Below, one piece after another: positions 1 to 7,874 of a stretch of DNA of 42,231 nucleotides. The notes beneath the pieces were generated by a model, which did no database searches, was not told the DNA's origin, and worked only from the letters and a program-made list of their open reading frames with translations. The position numbers were made by a program, and so were the translations under genes. This DNA is from Anaerolineaceae bacterium (GTDB lineage Bacteria; Chloroflexota; Anaerolineae; Anaerolineales; Anaerolineaceae). The first letter of the stretch is position 1. Every line of letters starts with the position of its first letter. Location: the NCBI GenBank assembly GCA_003446605.1, contig DMDF01000184.1, positions 1 to 42,231 of the forward strand. The letters are read 5' to 3'.

Positions 1-2
1 GA

Positions 3-1355
3 TTGCTCAATCGTTCCATCAAAAGTTCCTTTCTGAACGCCTTGATTTTTTTAACCTATCCCATTGTAATCATGCAGGGAACGACAGCCCAAACCGATCT
101 GGTCGTAGCATCCCTGATCGCATGTGCTTTCTACTTCCTCGCTATGGGATTTCGTTCCGAAAAGAAATATCTGGCACTATCTGGATTAGCGATTGCATTG
201 GCATTGGGATCTAAGCAAACTGCCTTTTTTATCCTGCCTGGTTATTTACTCCTTTTCATTTTTCTGTGGGCGAAAAATCGGGGAAAACATCCCGGCGCTT
301 TGGGTTATTTTCTGGTTTTCTTTCTGGTCTTCTTTCTCGCTTTTGGAAGCCTCACGTATATCATGAACTATCTCCACTTTGGAGGATTCTTTGGTCCTCC
401 AGGAGCCGTTGAATCCCAGTCAGCTTTTCTTACCATCCAAGACAAACTGGAAACACTGCGCATCAATCCCCATCGGCTTCTTTACAACGCCGTGGATCCT
501 TCTGGATTGCCGTATCCCATGAAAAATTATTTTGTAAAGGCTAAAGCAATCCTATTTTCAAACTTCATGAGTTATTTCCATATTGAACTGGAAGGCACCA
601 CACTGACGCAGAATCAAACCAATTTTTCTTATCTCACGGTTCCTCATCTTACAGAGGATGAAGCCTGGTTTGGACCGCTGGGATTCGTGTTGATGAGCAT
701 CGCACTGCTAGCTGGATTGGTCAATGGAATTCGTAAAAAAGATCCCCTTCGTTTTGGGCTTTTTCTTACAACCTTGGCTTATACCTTATGCATCATCATG
801 TTCCGCCCTGGGTGGGACCCTTATCAGGGCAGATACTTTTTATCAATAGCTGTATTGATCACACCTCTAATTAATCTGTATTTTTCCGACACGAAATTCC
901 TGCGTTTTTTTCGATATGCCTCGGTGGTCATGGCAGTCTTTATCACCCTTACAACTCACCTGCTCAATGAAGCCAAACCGGTAGCCGTTTTTAAAAACAA
1001 CCCTAGTTTAATCCGTGAGACAATTTGGAATTTGGATCGTGTTGATAAAATGACACTCCCCAACAGAAGCTTACGCGATCCTTTACGATCAATATTCTCT
1101 CTTGTTCCGGAAGATTCCGTTCTGGGTCTGTGCATCGATACAGGCGTCTGGGATTATCCATTTTTCGGAGAGGATTTTTCCCAACAGATCGTCCCCATCA
1201 ATCCTAAGGAAATGATATTAAATCAAAACTGGGTATCCCAAAACGAGATCGATTACATCGTCATGAATACCAACACTGATTTGTGGGAAAATACTCCCCC
1301 CTACCTTGAGATCATCTACGATTATGGGGGTTGGATACTTTTTTCAGTGAAGTAA
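3..1355 (+). CDS. Membrane glycosyltransferase, ArnT/PMT-like (5' truncated by window edge)
   Basis: Polytopic membrane protein, 450 codons visible. The frame is open to the window edge, so the TTG at base 3 is probably internal and the N-terminus, where the catalytic Asp of GT-C enzymes usually lies, is missing. Many hydrophobic segments occupy about residues 10-125 and 220-325, followed by a soluble C-terminal part of about 130 residues. The QTDLVVAS stretch near residue 30 and the overall layout resemble GT39/GT83-type transferases that move sugars from polyprenyl phosphates on the outer face of the membrane. The substrate cannot be told. A bidirectional terminator separates it from convergent hutU. 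Alternative: another GT-C or O-antigen-type membrane enzyme. Confidence 0.55.
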   Translation: MLNRSIKSSFLNALIFLTYPIVIMQGTTAQTDLVVASLIACAFYFLAMGFRSEKKYLALSGLAIALALGSKQTAFFILPGYLLLFIFLWAKNRGKHPGALGYFLVFFLVFFLAFGSLTYIMNYLHFGGFFGPPGAVESQSAFLTIQDKLETLRINPHRLLYNAVDPSGLPYPMKNYFVKAKAILFSNFMSYFHIELEGTTLTQNQTNFSYLTVPHLTEDEAWFGPLGFVLMSIALLAGLVNGIRKKDPLRFGLFLTTLAYTLCIIMFRPGWDPYQGRYFLSIAVLITPLINLYFSDTKFLRFFRYASVVMAVFITLTTHLLNEAKPVAVFKNNPSLIRETIWNLDRVDKMTLPNRSLRDPLRSIFSLVPEDSVLGLCIDTGVWDYPFFGEDFSQQIVPINPKEMILNQNWVSQNEIDYIVMNTNTDLWENTPPYLEIIYDYGGWILFSVK

Positions 1356-1358
1356 TTC

Positions 1359-1395
1359 AAAAAGGAGCTCATTGATAGATTGAGTTCCTTTTTTA
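1359..1395. terminator. Bidirectional terminator between glycosyltransferase and hutU
   Basis: An inverted repeat with 12-base arms (1359-1370 and 1382-1393, one G-U pair) and an 11-base loop. It is flanked by A-runs on the left and T-runs on the right, so it can end transcription of both convergent genes. Confidence 0.8.
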
Positions 1396-1411
1396 TCAGG
1401 ATGGGGTGACA

Positions 1412-3067
1412 CTATTTTTTCATCATAGGAATATTGATCCCTTTTTCTTTAGCCGTATCAATCGCAATTTTATACCCGGCATCCGCATGGCGGATAACCC
1501 CCATGCCCGGGTCGGTGGTTAGTACCCGTTTCAAGCGTTCTGCAGCTTGCGGGGTTCCGTCAGCAACAATCACCATACCAGCGTGTTGGCTGTAGCCAAT
1601 TCCAACCCCTCCTCCATGATGGAAAGAAACCCAGGTCGCTCCCCCTACCGCATTGATCAAGGCATTGAGAATTGGCCAATCGCTGACCGCATCAGTACCA
1701 TCTTTCATTCCTTCTGTCTCACGGTTCGGAGAAGCCACCGACCCTGAATCCAGATGATCCCTGCCAATCACGATGGGCGCCTTCAATTCCCCACTCGCTA
1801 CCATCTCATTGAACTTCAAACCAGCTTTTTCCCGCTCGCCATAACCCAACCAGCAAATACGGGAGGGCAGTCCCTGAAAAGGTACCCGCTCTCTTGCCAT
1901 GATCAGCCAGCGGTGTAAATGTTCATCTTCCGGGAACAGGTCCATGATCGCTTGATCGGTCTTGTAGATATCCTCTTTATCACCAGACAATGCTACCCAT
2001 CGGAAGGGTCCTTTCCCCTCGCAAAATAGAGGGCGGATATAGGCAGGCACAAATCCTGGAAAATCAAAAGCACTCTCAAGCCCATTATCAAAAGCACGCT
2101 GGCGGATGTTATTGCCATAATCAAACACTTCTACCCCTCTGCGCTGGAACTCAAGCATTGCCGCCACCTGGGCAGTCATGGCGTCTGTGGAGAGCCGTGT
2201 ATATTCTGCAGGATCTTTTTTGCGTAATTCATTGGCTGCTTCCAAGCTCATCCCGTTGGGCACATACATCAAGAAATCATGGGCGGGGGTCTGGTCGGTA
2301 ACTACATCGGGCAGCATGTCTGTCTTCAGCAGCGCCGGATAGACATCGGCAGCATTGGCAACCAGACCGATCGAGCGCGGGATATTTTTCTCCTTGGCTT
2401 CTGTAACCAGATCAAGTGCCTCTTCAAGATCATTGGAAACCATATCTAGATAACCAATATCCTTCTGCCACTTGGCATGAGCAGGGTCGATTTCGACCAC
2501 AAGCCCAACCCCTTCATTCATGGTGATGGCTAATGGTTGTGCGCCACCCATCGCTCCCAAACCAGCGGTAAGAACAAATTTCCCTTTCAGTGATCCCCAA
2601 CCCTTTTGAACCGCCAAGGAAGCCAATGTTTCGTAAGTTCCCTGCAAAATTCCCTGTGTTCCAATATAGATCCAGGAACCAGCGGTCATCTGCCCATACA
2701 TAATAAGCCCCTGAGCAGCTAGTTTGTCAAAATGTTCTTGAGTAGCCCAGTGCGGCACAAGATTCGAATTGGCAATCAAAACCCGGGGTGCGTCGGTGTG
2801 AGTACGGAAAATACCTACCGGCTTTCCAGATTGTACCAATAACGTTTCGTCATCTTCAAGGTTCCGTAATGAGTCAAGAATCGCATCAAAGCAATCCCAA
2901 TCGCGAGCTGCCTGACCGCGCCCGCCGTATACAACCAATTCATCCGGTCGCTGGGCAACCTCAGGGTCAAGGTTGTTCTGGATCATACGATAAGGAGCTT
3001 CCGTCAACCAGGATTTACAGGTAAGCTGTGTTCCTCGTGGGGCTCGTACAACTCTTGGTACTCCCAT
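1412..3067 (-). CDS. hutU: Urocanate hydratase (urocanase)
   Basis: Cytosolic NAD-dependent enzyme that converts urocanate to imidazolone propionate, the second step of histidine breakdown. At 551 residues it matches the family length. Visible landmarks are YGGRGQAARDW (47-57), TAGSWIYIGTQG (128-139), the glycine-rich GLGAMGGAQ (169-177), RICWLGYGER with the conserved Cys at about 405, and the C-terminal FHHGGGVGIGYSQHAG block. The ATG at 3067 follows a GGAGGTG ribosome site. A TATAAT box lies on the minus strand at 3091-3096. No hutH, hutI or hutG is nearby, so the rest of the pathway must be elsewhere or absent. Confidence 0.95.
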   Translation of the reverse strand: MGVPRVVRAPRGTQLTCKSWLTEAPYRMIQNNLDPEVAQRPDELVVYGGRGQAARDWDCFDAILDSLRNLEDDETLLVQSGKPVGIFRTHTDAPRVLIANSNLVPHWATQEHFDKLAAQGLIMYGQMTAGSWIYIGTQGILQGTYETLASLAVQKGWGSLKGKFVLTAGLGAMGGAQPLAITMNEGVGLVVEIDPAHAKWQKDIGYLDMVSNDLEEALDLVTEAKEKNIPRSIGLVANAADVYPALLKTDMLPDVVTDQTPAHDFLMYVPNGMSLEAANELRKKDPAEYTRLSTDAMTAQVAAMLEFQRRGVEVFDYGNNIRQRAFDNGLESAFDFPGFVPAYIRPLFCEGKGPFRWVALSGDKEDIYKTDQAIMDLFPEDEHLHRWLIMARERVPFQGLPSRICWLGYGEREKAGLKFNEMVASGELKAPIVIGRDHLDSGSVASPNRETEGMKDGTDAVSDWPILNALINAVGGATWVSFHHGGGVGIGYSQHAGMVIVADGTPQAAERLKRVLTTDPGMGVIRHADAGYKIAIDTAKEKGINIPMMKK

Positions 3068-3090
3068 AAAAACACCTCCAATTTTTTCTC

Positions 3091-3096
3091 ATTATA
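3091..3096 (-). promoter_or_regulatory. Probable hutU -10 box
   Basis: Minus-strand TATAAT, 23 bases before the hutU start and just upstream of its GGAGG site. No good -35 box is seen, so the call rests on the -10 hexamer and its position. Confidence 0.45.
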
Positions 3097-3167
3097 GTAT
3101 CGCAGAAAAATTTCCTACAGAGAAGAATTTCCTCTTTTTAGAGCATGCTCATACCATCAAAAAAAAC

Positions 3168-3196
3168 TTGCAGCATGGCTGCGAAGTGACTATAAT
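3168..3196 (+). promoter_or_regulatory. Promoter of the FmdB-like gene
   Basis: TTGCAG (3168-3173), a 17-base spacer and TATAAT (3191-3196). Predicted transcription start is near 3203, giving a short leader with GAGG at 3206-3209. Confidence 0.75.
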
Positions 3197-3216
3197 TCAA
3201 GACTTGAGGTGTACCT

Positions 3217-3513
3217 ATGCCGGTCTATGTTTATCATTGTGACAATTGTGGAATTCAATTCGAAAAAAACCAGAAGTTCAGCGATGAACCGTTGAATACA
3301 TGCCCCGATTGCGGTAAGAAAACTTTGCATAAAGTGATTACCGCTCCAGTAAGCGTAATTTATAAAGGGTCGGGGTTTTACTCAACCGATCATCGTTCCA
3401 ATTCAGGTGCCACTTCATCCGCGCGCAATACAAAAGAGTCAACTGAAAAAACTGATGCGGTCGAAAAACCCGCTGCAAAATCCACAGAAACCACGGAGAA
3501 AAGCGAAGCATAG
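3217..3513 (+). CDS. FmdB/CxxC zinc-ribbon family regulatory protein
   Basis: Small protein of 98 residues. It has an N-terminal zinc ribbon (two CxxC pairs, CDNC near residue 9 and CPDC near 29) typical of the FmdB family, then a GSGFYSTDHR segment and a low-complexity tail rich in Ser, Thr, Glu, Lys and Ala. FmdB-type ribbons are named after a putative regulator of formamidase genes, but most members have no known function, so I assign none. The start is fixed by GAGG seven bases before the ATG. It forms a single-gene unit with its own promoter and a strong terminator at 3539. Confidence 0.85.
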   Translation: MPVYVYHCDNCGIQFEKNQKFSDEPLNTCPDCGKKTLHKVITAPVSVIYKGSGFYSTDHRSNSGATSSARNTKESTEKTDAVEKPAAKSTETTEKSEA

Positions 3514-3538
3514 TCCGAATCGTCTGGCGAGATCTACC

Positions 3539-3568
3539 TGCCAGGGATTGCATCTCTGGTATTTTTTT
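3539..3568 (+). terminator. Rho-independent terminator after the FmdB-like gene
   Basis: A 10-base-pair stem (3539-3548 with 3552-3561, two G-U pairs) closes a TGC loop and is followed by seven T residues. Confidence 0.8.
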
Positions 3569-3594
3569 AAGTACGTGAGGTCGTTCTCCGTTCA

Positions 3595-3603
3595 TGATAG
3601 AAT
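3595..3603 (+). promoter_or_regulatory. Extended -10 promoter, leaderless geometry
   Basis: TGATAGAAT, an extended -10 (TG-A-TAGAAT), ends seven bases before the ATG at 3611. The expected transcription start therefore falls on or next to the start codon. No -35 box or Shine-Dalgarno sequence is seen. The same 11-mer CATGATAGAAT recurs upstream of rnj. Confidence 0.55.
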
Positions 3604-3610
3604 CAACACA

Positions 3611-4612
3611 ATGAAACGATGGGTATATTGGGTTGGAATATTCATAAGTTTGCTTTTCCTTTATCTGGCAATCCGTGGACTTGACCTTGAATATGTTTGG
3701 GAATCCATCAAGACCATTGACTTTTGGTGGTTCATACCGGGCATTCTTTCTTATTTCGCGGGTGTTCTTGTTCGAGCACAACGCTGGTCAATCCTTCTAA
3801 AGGGAAAGAAACGCCAAACAGCTCTACAACTGCTTCCATCAATCTGTATTGGTTATCTTGGAAATAATGTTTTTCCAGCCAGAGCCGGTGAGTTTTTACG
3901 TGCCTATCATCTCAAGGAAAAACAGGAAATCCCTTTCGCTACATCCCTGGCATCCATCATTGTGGAACGCATCTTCGATGGGTTGGTGATGGTTATATTC
4001 ATTCTCATCGGTTTACCGGCTTTTTTAGGACAGCTCGAAAATGGGTCTCTGACCGGTCTGCTCAACTGGATATTGATCGGAGGTTCAGTTTTATTCTGCA
4101 TTGCTTTCGTGGTTGTCTTGATATCAGCTATCTTCCCCCAAAAGGCAAAAAAAGTATTTGATTTTATCTTTCTGCACATTCTCCCACGCAAAGCGCACGA
4201 TAAATATCATGCTGTACTCAATCGCTTTTTCGATGGTCTGGATGCGCTCAAATCCCCTCTACAAATCCTGCATGTTTTTACCCTGACGATCATCGTCTGG
4301 TTATTTGAGACCGGATTGTATTGGAGCGTCCAACAAGCATTTCATTTTGACCTGCCGTTCAGCCATCTATTGCTGCTCAATGGAGCATTGAACATCCTCT
4401 CATCCATTCCCTCTGCACCCGGGTATATCGGTGTTTTTGATGCGCCGGGAATCAGTATTTTAAGTGCAATGGGGGTGGCATCAGAATCCGCCGCTGCGTA
4501 TATTCTAACCCTGCATGCAGCCTTATGGCTTCCTATTACTATAGTGGGTTTCGTGTTTTTCTTTAAAGAAGGGCTTCAATGGAGCAAGATAAAACCAAAA
4601 ACAAATGAGTGA
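3611..4612 (+). CDS. Flippase-like membrane protein, LPG synthase TM-domain family (UPF0104)
   Basis: Integral membrane protein of 333 residues with about eight hydrophobic segments. The conserved block GYLGNN.FPAR.GEFLRAYHL (about 81-101) and the following VER..DG motif identify the lysylphosphatidylglycerol synthase transmembrane (AglD/MprF flippase-like) family; no aminoacyl-transferase domain is attached. These proteins are thought to move or modify lipids or lipid-linked sugars, but the substrate here is unknown. I chose ATG 3611 over an upstream open frame because that extension would run back into the preceding gene and across its terminator. Its stop overlaps the ribosome site of the next gene, so the two are probably co-transcribed. 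Confidence 0.8.
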   Translation: MKRWVYWVGIFISLLFLYLAIRGLDLEYVWESIKTIDFWWFIPGILSYFAGVLVRAQRWSILLKGKKRQTALQLLPSICIGYLGNNVFPARAGEFLRAYHLKEKQEIPFATSLASIIVERIFDGLVMVIFILIGLPAFLGQLENGSLTGLLNWILIGGSVLFCIAFVVVLISAIFPQKAKKVFDFIFLHILPRKAHDKYHAVLNRFFDGLDALKSPLQILHVFTLTIIVWLFETGLYWSVQQAFHFDLPFSHLLLLNGALNILSSIPSAPGYIGVFDAPGISILSAMGVASESAAAYILTLHAALWLPITIVGFVFFFKEGLQWSKIKPKTNE

Positions 4613-4618
4613 GGAAAG

Positions 4619-5911
4619 ATGAAAAAAGCTGCGATCATTGGTGCCGGAATAGGGGGATTAACAGCCGCACTCGAATTAAATAAAAAAGGTTATCAAGTAA
4701 CCGTTTATGAAAAGGGGGCTCAAGCCGGGGGATTAGCAGGTGGTTTCCGTCACTCTGATTGGGATTGGTCGATTGAATTCTTTTATCATCACTGGTTTCG
4801 CAGCGACAAAGCCATTCTCAACCTGATCAAAGAATTAGGATTTTCTCATAAAGTCCATTTTTATCATCCCAAGACCGTTATGTTCCACGAGGGGAATTTT
4901 TTTCCACTTGATTCGGTCACTGCTGTCTTAAAATTCCCGGGCTTCACTTTTTTCGAGAAAATGCGTTTTGGCGCTGTGACAGCTTATATTCGCTTTGTAG
5001 CAAGATGGCAGCCACTGGAAAAAATAACCGCTCATGAATGGCTATTGAAGTATTACGGGGAAAAGATTTATCGCATCAACTTCGAGCCTATGTTGAAAGG
5101 AAAATTTGGGGATTATTACCAACAAGTGCCCATGTCTTGGTTTTGGGCACGTTTCAAAGCCAGGTCAAGCGATTTGGGCACTTATGATGGTGGTTTCCAA
5201 GCTTTCTTTGATGACTTCACCAAAACCCTTGTGGAGCGAGGTGTGGCAATTCACTTTGATACCGGTGTGGAGAAGATAGAAGAACACACCGGCGGCGAAG
5301 TTGCTCTCTTCGTTCGCGGGAAAAAAGAACTCTATGATAAGGTATTGGTAACTACTTCTCCATCATCCTTTACCATGCTCGCACCACAGCTTCCAAAGAA
5401 TTACGTTAGCACGATCCATCAAGGAAAAAGCATTGGTGCGGTAGTGTTGCTGCTCTCAATTAAACATCCGCTCTCAAGAGAAAAATATTATTGGTACAAT
5501 CTACCCAAATCAAAGGAATTTCCCTTCCTTTCTCTGGTAGAACATACCAATTTCGTCTCAAACGATCATTTTGGGGGAACACATCTATTGTATTGTGGCG
5601 ATTATCTTCCTCAAGACCACGAATATTTCCAACTTTCCAAGCAAGAACTCATCGAGAGATTTCTGCCGAGCTTGAAAAAGATCAACCAAGATTTTGATAG
5701 AAACTGGATAATAGAGAGCTGGCTCTTTCGTCAGGCTTATGCGCAACCCATTCCCTTCCTCGAGCACTCGAAAAATCTATTACCAGTCACAACGCCTTTG
5801 AAAAATGTATTCTTGATCACAATGAGCCAGGTATATCCGTGGGATCGCGGAACGAATTACGCGGTTGACCTTGTGAAGAAGTCTTTGGCGAAAATTCTAC
5901 AGGAATCATAA
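4619..5911 (+). CDS. NAD(P)/FAD-dependent amine oxidase-like oxidoreductase
   Basis: A 430-residue flavoprotein. It starts with a Rossmann dinucleotide motif GAGIGG (8-13) and the acidic end of beta-2 (VYEKG), then AGGLAGGF, as in the amine oxidase, phytoene desaturase and protoporphyrinogen oxidase superfamily. The C-terminal QVYPWDRGTNYAVDL segment is the usual FAD-closing motif. The substrate is not predictable; in related genomes such proteins often sit with polysaccharide or lipid genes, which fits the flippase-like gene six bases upstream. GAGG at 4611-4614 sets the start. No membrane segment is seen. Confidence 0.8.
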   Translation: MKKAAIIGAGIGGLTAALELNKKGYQVTVYEKGAQAGGLAGGFRHSDWDWSIEFFYHHWFRSDKAILNLIKELGFSHKVHFYHPKTVMFHEGNFFPLDSVTAVLKFPGFTFFEKMRFGAVTAYIRFVARWQPLEKITAHEWLLKYYGEKIYRINFEPMLKGKFGDYYQQVPMSWFWARFKARSSDLGTYDGGFQAFFDDFTKTLVERGVAIHFDTGVEKIEEHTGGEVALFVRGKKELYDKVLVTTSPSSFTMLAPQLPKNYVSTIHQGKSIGAVVLLLSIKHPLSREKYYWYNLPKSKEFPFLSLVEHTNFVSNDHFGGTHLLYCGDYLPQDHEYFQLSKQELIERFLPSLKKINQDFDRNWIIESWLFRQAYAQPIPFLEHSKNLLPVTTPLKNVFLITMSQVYPWDRGTNYAVDLVKKSLAKILQES

Positions 5912-6126
5912 CCATCTTAAGCTGTTCTACTGGAAAATATTTTATGTTTCCAACAAATAAAGCCTCTAGCTTTCTTTAAGCTTTCCCAATTCGAGATAAG
6001 TTTGTCTGAATTATCAATTTATTGCAAGCAGGACATATTGGGGAGGCTCATTTTTTGCCGTTACAGGTGGTGGGGAACACTCGTTCTACCTTGTGTATTG
6101 TCTAGACCTATTATTGTCATCATTTT
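5912..6126. other. AT-rich intergenic stretch upstream of the dnaA control region
   Basis: No gene is supported here. A weak hairpin (AAAGC 5959-5963 with GCTTT 5969-5973) could help end the upstream operon. I looked for DnaA boxes (TTATNCACA and its complement) and found only distant matches such as TGTGTATTG, so I cannot call an origin. Confidence 0.4.
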
Positions 6127-6195
6127 TTAAGGTTGCTAACCTTAAGGTTTACCTATTTTTAACCTTAAGGTTGTTCATTCCACTTGTACAACCTT
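6127..6195. repeat. AACCTT/AAGGTT palindrome array upstream of dnaA
   Basis: Two identical perfect 12-base palindromes, AACCTTAAGGTT, lie at 6138-6149 and 6161-6172, with centres 23 bases apart. Half-sites flank them: AAGGTT at 6129-6134, which with 6138-6143 makes AAGGTT-GCT-AACCTT, and AACCTT at 6190-6195 inside the promoter spacer. A further AACCTTAA lies at 6271-6278 in the leader. The spacing of about two helical turns and the promoter overlap suggest an operator for a dimeric or cooperative DNA-binding protein. The protein is unknown. Confidence 0.7.
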
Positions 6196-6212
6196 CTTCA
6201 ATTTGCTAGAAT
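6184..6212 (+). promoter_or_regulatory. dnaA promoter
   Basis: TTGTAC (6184-6189), a 17-base spacer and TAGAAT (6207-6212) with an upstream TGC giving an extended -10. Expected start is near 6219, leaving a leader of about 120 bases before dnaA. Confidence 0.75.
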
Positions 6213-6340
6213 ATTTTCTACCAATTTACAAAAATCGGCTTCATACCAGAGGCATTTCCCACAATCACGAAACCTTAAACAGGTTACTCAGGGGTTGCTT
6301 TTGTGTACATATCATTCAGAAAAGGAGCAGGGAACAACCA

Positions 6341-7684
6341 ATGGAAGCTTTTCAGGCATGGCAAGCAACGCTCGGACAATTACAAATGAATATGTCAAAA
6401 GCCACCTTTGATACATGGGTGCGTGACACAAAATTCATATCGCAGCAAGATGATATTTTTTATATTGGTGTGCAGAATGCTTACGTTCGAGATTGGTTGG
6501 AAAATCGCCTGACAGGTACAGTCACAAAATTATTAAGTGGCATCATGGATGCGCCTCAAAAAGTCGTGTTTCAGCTTCCAAACAGCATAGAGTCTGCGCC
6601 ATCCCCATCCAAGACAACAACTTTACCCGCACCAGACCGTAAAACACAATCGAGCAATAACCTATTACTTAATGAACACTACGATTTTCAAAACTTTGTG
6701 GTCGGACCCAATAATCGCATGGCTCACGCAGCCAGTCTGGCAGTTGCAGAGAACCCTGCACAAGCATACAATCCATTATTCCTGTATGGAGGGGTTGGGT
6801 TAGGGAAAACCCACCTTCTGCAGGCAATCGGCAACCACATACGCGACAAAGGACAGAACGTCCTTTATGTTTCATCAGAAGAATTTACAAATGACCTGAT
6901 CAATGCCATTCGGGCACACAACACCGAGGAATTCCGCAAAAAATACCGGTTTATTGATGTGCTTTTAATCGATGACATTCAGTTCATTGCAGGGAAAGAA
7001 TCCACCCAGGAAGAATTCTTCCACACTTTCAATACACTGCATGCCCAGAACAAACAGATTGTCATCACCTCCGACAGACCGCCAAAAGCCATGACAACAC
7101 TAGAAGAAAGGCTTCGCTCACGCTTTGAATGGGGTCTTTCCGTGGATATCCAACCGCCTGAACTTGAAACACGCATTGCTATCCTTCGTGCAAAAGCAGA
7201 AAGTGCTGATAAGCAGGTACCCTATGAGATCATCGAGTATATCGCGCAAAAGATCCAGTGGAACATCAGAGAACTGGAAGGAGCGCTTACTAAAGTGCTT
7301 GCCTGTTCAGAATTAAGCGGAAAGCCACTAACCATGGAAATGACTGCAACAGCATTGATTGATTTCTTCCCTAATGATGATCCGGTTGAACCCGGTCGTA
7401 TCATCCATACCGTTGCTAAAGCTTTTAATGTGACGGAGAATGATCTGCTTGGAAGAAACCGTACGAAAGAGGTAGCCCTATCCCGCCAGGTAGCCATGTA
7501 CCTGATGCGAGAGGAATCAGAAGCTTCCCTTCCCCAGATTGGCAACAGCTTGGGAGGAAGAGATCATACAACAGTTATGTATGCTTGCGATAAGATCGCA
7601 GATATGATAGAAAGAGATGATCGTTTCAGGCGCCAGGTCTTTCAAATTCGCGATAAATTACATGCCGAGCAGGCACAATTTTAA
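6341..7684 (+). CDS. dnaA: Chromosomal replication initiator protein DnaA
   Basis: AAA+ initiator that binds DnaA boxes and opens the origin; 447 residues from the ATG at 6341. Domain I is about 1-75, a short polar linker is 80-108, the AAA+ core has Walker A GGVGLGKT (150-157) and Walker B LLIDDIQF (208-215), and domain IV carries the signature GGRDHTTVMYA (405-415). The frame is open for 46 more codons upstream, but the family N-terminus and the AAAGGAGCAGGGA ribosome site (6321-6333) favour 6341. dnaN, recF and gyrB are not next to it; rnj follows after a terminator. Confidence 0.96.
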   Translation: MEAFQAWQATLGQLQMNMSKATFDTWVRDTKFISQQDDIFYIGVQNAYVRDWLENRLTGTVTKLLSGIMDAPQKVVFQLPNSIESAPSPSKTTTLPAPDRKTQSSNNLLLNEHYDFQNFVVGPNNRMAHAASLAVAENPAQAYNPLFLYGGVGLGKTHLLQAIGNHIRDKGQNVLYVSSEEFTNDLINAIRAHNTEEFRKKYRFIDVLLIDDIQFIAGKESTQEEFFHTFNTLHAQNKQIVITSDRPPKAMTTLEERLRSRFEWGLSVDIQPPELETRIAILRAKAESADKQVPYEIIEYIAQKIQWNIRELEGALTKVLACSELSGKPLTMEMTATALIDFFPNDDPVEPGRIIHTVAKAFNVTENDLLGRNRTKEVALSRQVAMYLMREESEASLPQIGNSLGGRDHTTVMYACDKIADMIERDDRFRRQVFQIRDKLHAEQAQF

Positions 7685-7694
7685 CAAATGTTAA
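7681..7694. repeat. Inverted repeat over the dnaA stop codon
   Basis: TTAACA-AA-TGTTAA, with the dnaA stop in the left arm. It may be an operator for the promoter-like element at 7714-7722 or may be chance in AT-rich DNA. Confidence 0.3.
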
Positions 7695-7713
7695 TAGAGT
7701 AACTTAAAAAGCA

Positions 7714-7722
7714 TGATAGAAT
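7714..7722 (+). promoter_or_regulatory. Possible extended -10 promoter for rnj
   Basis: TGATAGAAT, within the same CATGATAGAAT 11-mer as at 3593-3603. No clear -35. If used, the transcript must pass the hairpin at 7789-7816 to reach rnj at 7875, so that hairpin might act as an attenuator rather than a simple end signal. Confidence 0.35.
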
Positions 7723-7742
7723 GTAAATCCGGTAATTTGAGG

Positions 7743-7761
7743 ATTATCGGGTAATTATCGG
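7743..7761. repeat. Direct repeat ATTATCGG, 11-base period
   Basis: ATTATCGG occurs at 7743-7750 and 7754-7761, one helical turn apart, downstream of the possible rnj promoter. Function unknown. Confidence 0.35.
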
Positions 7762-7788
7762 AGAAATAATACGCGAAGGTAGCGTTAG

Positions 7789-7824
7789 TGCCCTGGTTGC
7801 CATTTGATCCGGGGCATTTTCTTT
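7789..7824 (+). terminator. Terminator or attenuator between dnaA and rnj
   Basis: An 8-base-pair stem (TGCCCTGG 7789-7796 with CCGGGGCA 7809-7816, one G-U pair) is followed by TTTTCTTT. A second hairpin, ACTGCC/GGCAGT at 7839-7858, lies just before the rnj ribosome site. Confidence 0.6.
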
Positions 7825-7874
7825 AAAACGAATTTTTTACTGCCAAAAGAAAGGCAGTTGCAATTGAGGTTAGT

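Noticed and set aside
3338..3781. 147-codon minus-strand frame over the FmdB-like and flippase-like genes
   Set aside because: It runs through a terminator and promoter of the plus-strand genes, has no ribosome site and resembles nothing.
5912..6340. Replication origin next to dnaA
   Set aside because: No cluster of TTATNCACA-like boxes on either strand, and dnaN is not adjacent. The palindrome array is reported as an operator candidate instead.
6203..6340. N-terminal extension of DnaA by 46 residues
   Set aside because: The extension overlaps the promoter -10 box, is unlike DnaA domain I, and a ribosome site supports the internal ATG.
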